Assembly: GCA_035258605.1 (NCBI GenBank) | Contig: DATFXD010000377.1 | Coordinates: forward strand, 1-17,743 | Reading direction: 5' to 3' | Source of the DNA: AWTP1-13 sp035258605 | GTDB lineage: Bacteria > Pseudomonadota > Alphaproteobacteria > Rhizobiales > Hyphomicrobiaceae | DNA: 17,743 nucleotides | In this document: positions 13,721 through 17,743 of the stretch, one piece after another | How positions within the stretch are numbered: the first letter of the stretch is position 1 | How the letters are laid out: the number at the start of each line of letters is the position of its first letter | Made by a program: the position numbers and the translations under genes | The notes under the pieces: generated by a model | Databases searched by the model: none | Told to the model about the DNA's origin: nothing | The model's input: only the letters and a program-made list of their open reading frames with translations

Positions 13721-14344
13721 ATGTCCAGGCGTGATCCACAGCTGGCGATCTATGATCAGGTGATCGCGGCCGGACAGCCGTGGTCGCGCGTCGCCAAATG
13801 CGGACAAGTCCTGCGCATTGTGGATAGCGAGGGCCAACAGGCAGTCGATGCGCTGTTTTACTGTGCCGACGACGTTGCCGAGCGCTATAGCGCACAGGAT
13901 ACCTTGCGCCAACAGCGCAACGCCTACATCGGTCTCGGGACGCGCCTGATGTCGAGCGAAGGCCGTGCCATGCTGACCGTGATCGGCGACAGCTGCGGAC
14001 GGCACGACACATCGGCGGGTTGTTGCTCGTGCGAGAGCAATGCGGTGCGCTTTGGCGAGCCCACCAAATATCAGCATGCATGCCGCGAGAATTTTTTGCT
14101 CGAGCTCGCCAAGCACGGGATGGGCAAGCGCGACATCGTCGCCAATGTCAATTTCTTCATGAATGTGCCGATCGACCCGGTGGGGCATTTTACGGTTGTC
14201 GACGGCATTTCGCAGCCTGGCGGTTACGTCGAACTGCGGGCGGAAATGGACGTGCTCTGCGTGCTCTCCAATTGCCCGCAGATCAACAATCCTTGCAACG
14301 GCTTCAACCCCACCCCGATTCGGGTGCTGATTTGGGGCTCGTAG
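13721..14344 (+). CDS. DUF1989 protein, likely second subunit of a carboxyguanidine-deiminase-like enzyme
   Basis: 207 residues, the shorter partner of the pair. QVLRIVDSEGQQAVDALFY (29-47) is the family entry; IGDSCGRHD (88-96) carries Asp90, Cys92 and His95; CCSCESNAVRFG (101-112) and ELRAEMDVLCVLSNCPQ (171-187) follow, with the diagnostic tail NNPCNGFNPTPIRVLIW. The ATG at 13721 is preceded by GGAGAG four bases upstream; the frame is open back to 13646 inside the previous gene. It is unusually cysteine-rich around 101-104 (CCSC). It is the last gene of the plus-strand operon. Family assignment is secure. The substrate is inferred from published family members and from the allophanate hydrolase in the island, and could be another carboxylated amidine or ureide. 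Confidence 0.87.
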   Translation: MSRRDPQLAIYDQVIAAGQPWSRVAKCGQVLRIVDSEGQQAVDALFYCADDVAERYSAQDTLRQQRNAYIGLGTRLMSSEGRAMLTVIGDSCGRHDTSAGCCSCESNAVRFGEPTKYQHACRENFLLELAKHGMGKRDIVANVNFFMNVPIDPVGHFTVVDGISQPGGYVELRAEMDVLCVLSNCPQINNPCNGFNPTPIRVLIWGS

Positions 14345-14741
14345 GATTGTCGCCAGTGGGCGGTTGGCGGTGGCGGCTCGGCGGCGCCGGCCGCGACCAG
14401 GCATCGGCCTGGGACGGAACAAAGCTGGCGCCAAGATGTTGTTTCGGCAAAGAAAGATGAATGCCCGCCGCATCGGCTAGGGCGAACTGGGGCGGTGCGT
14501 GATATCGGCGTGCCGCCCGGTTCTTCGGGGCCCTATGTGGCACGCGCAATACCGCACTCGCCGAGGTTGCCGCGCGCCGACACGGGCGGCGGCACATCCC
14601 AGACGGATCCTTGGCTTCCGCCGTGCAAGGTCGCCGCCTCGGCCATCGGCGGCCGCCCATCCGCAACCCCCGCATCGGACGTGGCGGCACAGGACCGCTG
14701 CGCCCTACCGCCGTGTGCGGCGGCGCCCCCGGCATGGTGAG
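14345..14741. other. 397-base intergenic region
   Basis: It lies between the second DUF1989 gene and the fused ABC transporter. A frame runs in from 14499 in phase with the transporter, but its translation is arginine/proline-rich with no family resemblance, and only weak initiation signals are present. I see no clear terminator with a T-tract and no RNA gene. It probably carries the transporter's promoter. Confidence 0.4.
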
Positions 14742-16604
14742 ATGATGGCTAGTTCGACCGGTTTGAGCACCAAGTCCAAGTCGTCAGCGGCTGCAGCCGA
14801 CGCCGGCGACGAGGCGGGGCGAGGATCGCTGCTTTGGCGGTTCTGGCGCTCCGCGTCAGGCTATTGGGGCGGCGGCACGTCCGCCTGGATCCTGTCGGGC
14901 GGACTGGCGCTGATCATCGTCTGCCTGTTGGCTGCTGCCTACGCCATGAACGCGTGGCATCGGGCGATGTTCGACGGCCTCCAGAACCACGATGTGGCCA
15001 CGGTTGGCCGCTTGTCCATTCTCTACTTTGCAATCTTAGCGGTCAGCGTGACGCTCACGGTGTTTCAGGTCTACGCGCGCATGGCCATGCAGCGCCGCTG
15101 GCGCGCCTGGCTCGCAAACGACCTTGTCGACCGGTGGCTCGCCCATGGTCGCTACTACCAGCTCAACCTGTTGCGCGGCGACCATGCCAACCCCGAATAT
15201 CGCATCGCCGATGATGTGCGCATCGCCACCGAATCGCCGGTCGACTTCGTTAGCGGCGTAACCCAGGCGCTGCTGTCGGCGGCGATGTTTATCGTCGTGC
15301 TTTGGACGATCGGCGGCGCGCTCGACATTTCCTGGGGCGGCGCCCGCCTGCACATTCCGGGCTTTCTGGTTATCGCCGCCCTGATCTATGCCATCGTCGC
15401 GAGCGGCTCGATGCTGCTGATCGGCAGCCGCTACGTCTACGCCTCCGAGGCCAAGAACCAGGCCGAGGCCGAGTATCGTTACGTGATCACCCGGGTGCGC
15501 GAGAACGGTGAGAGCATTGCGCTGATCCGGGGTGAAGACGAGGAACGGACGGGCCTCGACCGCGCGCTGAGAAAGGTGCTCGCCGGCTGGGCCGATGTCG
15601 CTCGACAAAACATGAAAACCACGGTGGTCTCACAGACATCGAACTACATCGCACCGGTGCTGCCGGTGATCCTGTGCGCGCCCAAGTTTCTGGACGGATC
15701 GATGTCGCTCGGTGAAGTAATGCAGGCAGCCTCCGCCTTCACCATCGTGCAGGGTGCGTTCAACTGGTTGGTCGACAACTATCCGAAGATGGCCGATTGG
15801 ACCGCATCGGCGCGCCGGGTTGCATCGCTGATGCTCGCCCTCGACGCCCTGGAGGACGCGGAAAACAGCGAGGGGGTCGGCCGTATCGCGATCGACAGGG
15901 ACGGCAACGGTCCGGCGCTGCGCCTAAAGGACCTTTCGGTCAGATTGAACGACGGCACTGCGGTCGTCGATGATACCGATGTGTCGATCGCTCCTGGCGA
16001 GCGCGTGCTGATTGCCGGCGCATCGGGCTCGGGCAAGAGCACGCTGGTGCGGGCAATCGCCGGCCTGTGGCCCTGGGGCGGCGGTTCAATCGAGGTCAAA
16101 AAAGGCGCCAAGATGTTCCTGCTGCCGCAACGACCCTACGTCCCAATCGGAACCCTGCGGCGGGCGGCAAGCTACCCCGATGCACCGACCAGCCGCACGG
16201 TCGAAGAGGTCGCCGCCGCCTTCAAGCAGGTCGGGCTCGACACCCTGGTCGACAAGCTCGATGAGGAGGGACCCTGGGATCAGACCCTGTCCGGCGGCGA
16301 AAAGCAGCGTTTGGCCTTCGCGCGGATCTTGCTGCACAATCCCGATATCGTCGTGCTAGACGAGGCGACCGCGGCCCTTGATCCGGCCAGTCAAGACAAG
16401 CTGATGGAACTGCTGGTCGAACGCCCCGACATGACGCTTTTGAGTGTTGGTCACCGGCCGGAGCTTGAACCCTTTCACACCCGCAAGATTACGCTCGAGC
16501 GCCGCCCGGCAGGCGCCAAGCTGGTTCGCGACGTGGAATTGCCGAGCGAGCCCTTGCGCCAGACCCTGTGGCGGTGGCTGCGGCGGCGCGCCCGCGCCCC
16601 CTGA
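14742..16604 (+). CDS. Fused ABC transporter, membrane plus ATPase domains (SbmA/BacA or ABCD-like)
   Basis: A 620-residue half-transporter that would work as a homodimer in the inner membrane. The N-terminal transmembrane domain (about 45-340) has the SbmA/BacA-type features AMNAWHRAMFDGLQNHD (67-83), RWRAWLANDLVDRWLAHGRYY (119-139) and NPEYRIADDVR (150-160). The C-terminal ATPase has Walker A GASGSGKST (426-434), LPQRPYVPIGTLR (461-473), signature LSGGE (516-520), Walker B VVLDEA (537-542) and switch His571. Relatives move peptides, vitamin B12-like molecules or very-long-chain fatty acids; the cargo here is unknown. ATG 14742 or the adjacent ATG 14745 begins a low-complexity Ser/Ala leader, with only GGTGAG upstream. 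It is 397 bases from the nitrogen operon and is probably a separate transcription unit. Confidence 0.88.
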   Translation: MMASSTGLSTKSKSSAAAADAGDEAGRGSLLWRFWRSASGYWGGGTSAWILSGGLALIIVCLLAAAYAMNAWHRAMFDGLQNHDVATVGRLSILYFAILAVSVTLTVFQVYARMAMQRRWRAWLANDLVDRWLAHGRYYQLNLLRGDHANPEYRIADDVRIATESPVDFVSGVTQALLSAAMFIVVLWTIGGALDISWGGARLHIPGFLVIAALIYAIVASGSMLLIGSRYVYASEAKNQAEAEYRYVITRVRENGESIALIRGEDEERTGLDRALRKVLAGWADVARQNMKTTVVSQTSNYIAPVLPVILCAPKFLDGSMSLGEVMQAASAFTIVQGAFNWLVDNYPKMADWTASARRVASLMLALDALEDAENSEGVGRIAIDRDGNGPALRLKDLSVRLNDGTAVVDDTDVSIAPGERVLIAGASGSGKSTLVRAIAGLWPWGGGSIEVKKGAKMFLLPQRPYVPIGTLRRAASYPDAPTSRTVEEVAAAFKQVGLDTLVDKLDEEGPWDQTLSGGEKQRLAFARILLHNPDIVVLDEATAALDPASQDKLMELLVERPDMTLLSVGHRPELEPFHTRKITLERRPAGAKLVRDVELPSEPLRQTLWRWLRRRARAP

Positions 16605-16606
16605 TG

Positions 16607-16620
16607 CCCCCGCGCGGGGG
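16607..16620 (+). terminator. GC-rich hairpin right after the fused ABC gene
   Basis: CCCCCGCGCGGGGG is a perfect palindrome (5-bp stem, GCGC loop) starting three bases after the stop. No T-run follows, so it could be a Rho-assisted or mRNA-stabilising end rather than an intrinsic terminator. A second, weaker imperfect hairpin lies at 16730-16747, followed by TTTCT. The rest of 16605-16822 shows nothing further. Confidence 0.35.
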
Positions 16621-16822
16621 TCCATCGAGCGCAACCAGCAGCGTCAGCGGACCGGGCAGCCATGACAGCGGCACGCACCCAGTCAGCCCGCCTTTCCCCC
16701 GTGTGCCATCGAGCGTTCGGTAGACCCCCAACCCGGCAGCCGGGGTTTCTGCCGATTACCGTGCACGCGGCCATCCGCGACAATGGCGGCTCCGGCGAAC
16801 CCAAATTGATGGTGGGGCAACA

Positions 16823-17149
16823 ATGACCATCACGTCTCGCCTGCTCCGGCTTTTGGTGTTTGTGGCTGTGGCCAAGATCGCCGCCGTCATCATTTCGGTG
16901 TCCCTCGTCAATCTGCCCTATGCTGCCGAACCCGCTGGTCCCGCGGTAGCGCCACAACGCTCGGCCAGTGCGGCGCAAGGGCCACAGGCACCGCGCGATG
17001 CCTATGGCAACGACGGCGCCGGCGCGGCCGCGCGACCCTCGGTGCCGGCCTTGGACTGTGCAAGGGACCGCTGGGAAAGCTGCACGCCGCCCATCACCGA
17101 GGAGAGGGGCGCGGCAGATCCACGAGATCGCGTGATCGGACCCTATTGA
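16823..17149 (+). CDS. Small protein with N-terminal signal or membrane anchor, unknown
   Basis: 108 residues. One hydrophobic segment (about 6-34, LLRLLVFVAVAKIAAVIISVSLV) ends in LPYAAEPA, which could be a cleavable signal peptide. The rest is Ala/Pro-rich with two Cys near the end (DCARDRWESC) that could pair in the periplasm. The ribosome site is weak (GGGG-type). It was not recognised as a known family. The hydrophobic start and compositional contrast make it a plausible gene, though its length and weak start leave doubt. Confidence 0.5.
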   Translation: MTITSRLLRLLVFVAVAKIAAVIISVSLVNLPYAAEPAGPAVAPQRSASAAQGPQAPRDAYGNDGAGAAARPSVPALDCARDRWESCTPPITEERGAADPRDRVIGPY

Positions 17150-17260
17150 TCGGCTCGCCGGCGCCGACCCCCCGCAGGTTCTCAATCGATGGACAGGCTG
17201 AAGTTCGGCGCTTGCCGGACGCTCGAGGCCAACCCGCCTCACGGCATAGCGGCCTCTTCA

Positions 17261-17286
17261 ATCAATAGCCGCGATCAATAGCCGCG
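17261..17286. repeat. Two perfect tandem copies of a 13-bp unit
   Basis: ATCAATAGCCGCG occurs at 17261-17273 and 17274-17286. The second copy contains the stop codon and last codons of the minus-strand secreted protein, so the first copy is a downstream echo of its coding end. Confidence 0.9.
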
Positions 17287-17619
17287 CCGGTCGCGGCAAA
17301 CGCCATCGCGCCAGTATCGATAGACCCCGCAAATCGGCCGGACCGGCACCACCACTGCCGCCGGCGGCACGGCGGCGGCGTAACCATAACCACCATAGGT
17401 CGGGGCCGCGGCATAGGGTGCTGCCAGCGGTCCTGAGGCCTCGAAGCCAACCGGACCCGGATTGCCGTAAAACACGCCGGGAGAACGATAGTCGTAGTAG
17501 CGCGGCATCGGATTGTCGATGCCGTTCGGCAAATACCACCACTCGGCGGACGCGCCTGGGCAGAGGAAGGATGATGCACTCATCCCCGCGACGACGGCAG
17601 CCAACATCGATCGGCGCAC
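17275..17619 (-). CDS. Small secreted Gly/Tyr/Pro-rich protein, unknown
   Basis: 114 residues from a GTG start at 17619, chosen because GGGAGAG is five bases upstream; the open frame continues back to 17742 without support. The signal peptide is clear (about 1-25, ending GASA before EWWYLPNG). The mature part is rich in Tyr, Gly, Pro and Ala (RYYDYRSPGVFYGNPGPVGF, YGGYGYAAAVPPAAVVV) and ends in a two-Cys tail, ICGVYRYWRDGVCRDRRGY. Such short secreted proteins are common and mostly uncharacterised in alphaproteobacteria. It has no visible link to the nitrogen island. Confidence 0.65.
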   Translation of the reverse strand: MRRSMLAAVVAGMSASSFLCPGASAEWWYLPNGIDNPMPRYYDYRSPGVFYGNPGPVGFEASGPLAAPYAAAPTYGGYGYAAAVPPAAVVVPVRPICGVYRYWRDGVCRDRRGY

Positions 17620-17743
17620 GGCAACTCTCCCTGGTTCCTGACCCACCAAATGTGTAGGCAATAGTTGCTGCTGCCCATCGGGGCATACCCGAAGGCGCGA
17701 TCGTGGGATTGCTGAGTATTTCTGGCCCTGCGGCGGCGGCAAC

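Noticed and set aside
1633..14344. Mobile genomic island with transposase or attachment sites
   Set aside because: I saw no transposase, integrase, tRNA or long flanking repeats; transfer cannot be argued from this window alone.
14345..14741. N-terminal extension of the fused ABC transporter to 14499
   Set aside because: The extension is Arg/Pro-rich with no family resemblance, and the Met pair at 14742/14745 is the natural start.

Overview
The window is GC-rich and densely coded. Its families suggest a Gram-negative proteobacterium, most likely a soil or plant-associated alphaproteobacterium. The main clues are a lipid A phosphoethanolamine transferase, an SbmA/BacA-type ABC protein and a nitrogen-scavenging island; the taxonomic guess is inference. 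I see no tRNA, rRNA, CRISPR array or insertion sequence.

Layout. (1) 1-1352, minus: an EptA-like phosphoethanolamine transferase that runs off the left edge. (2) 1633-3447, plus: allophanate hydrolase (AtzF type), with a TTG start. (3) 3439-8019, minus: a convergent operon read right to left as a BiuH-like biuret amidohydrolase, an NCS2 permease, AtzG-like, AtzE-like and AtzH/HpxZ-like proteins. (4) 8020-8391: a divergent control region rich in palindromes. (5) 8392-14344, plus: a nitroreductase, a complete polar-amino-acid-type ABC importer (binding protein, two permeases, ATPase), a RidA protein, a broken DUF1989 remnant carrying an 11-bp triple repeat, and two intact DUF1989 proteins resembling the two subunits of carboxyguanidine deiminase. 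(6) 14742-16604, plus: a fused membrane/ATPase ABC transporter, then a small membrane-anchored protein (plus) and a small secreted protein (minus), probably unrelated to the island.

How it works together. Regions 2-5 look like one catabolic unit converging on allophanate. Biuret goes to allophanate by BiuH; N-carboxy-biuret or a related ureide would be handled by AtzE/AtzG with AtzH; N-carboxyguanidine goes to allophanate by a CgdAB-like pair; AtzF splits allophanate to ammonia and CO2. Two transport systems (NCS2 and ABC) would bring substrates in. Missing are the enzymes that normally start the known pathways: cyanuric acid hydrolase (AtzD), a biotin-dependent guanidine carboxylase, and the rest of the purine/oxalurate route. 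No transcription regulator is visible. The combination therefore points either to starting enzymes encoded elsewhere or to a nitrogen-rich substrate whose pathway has not been described.
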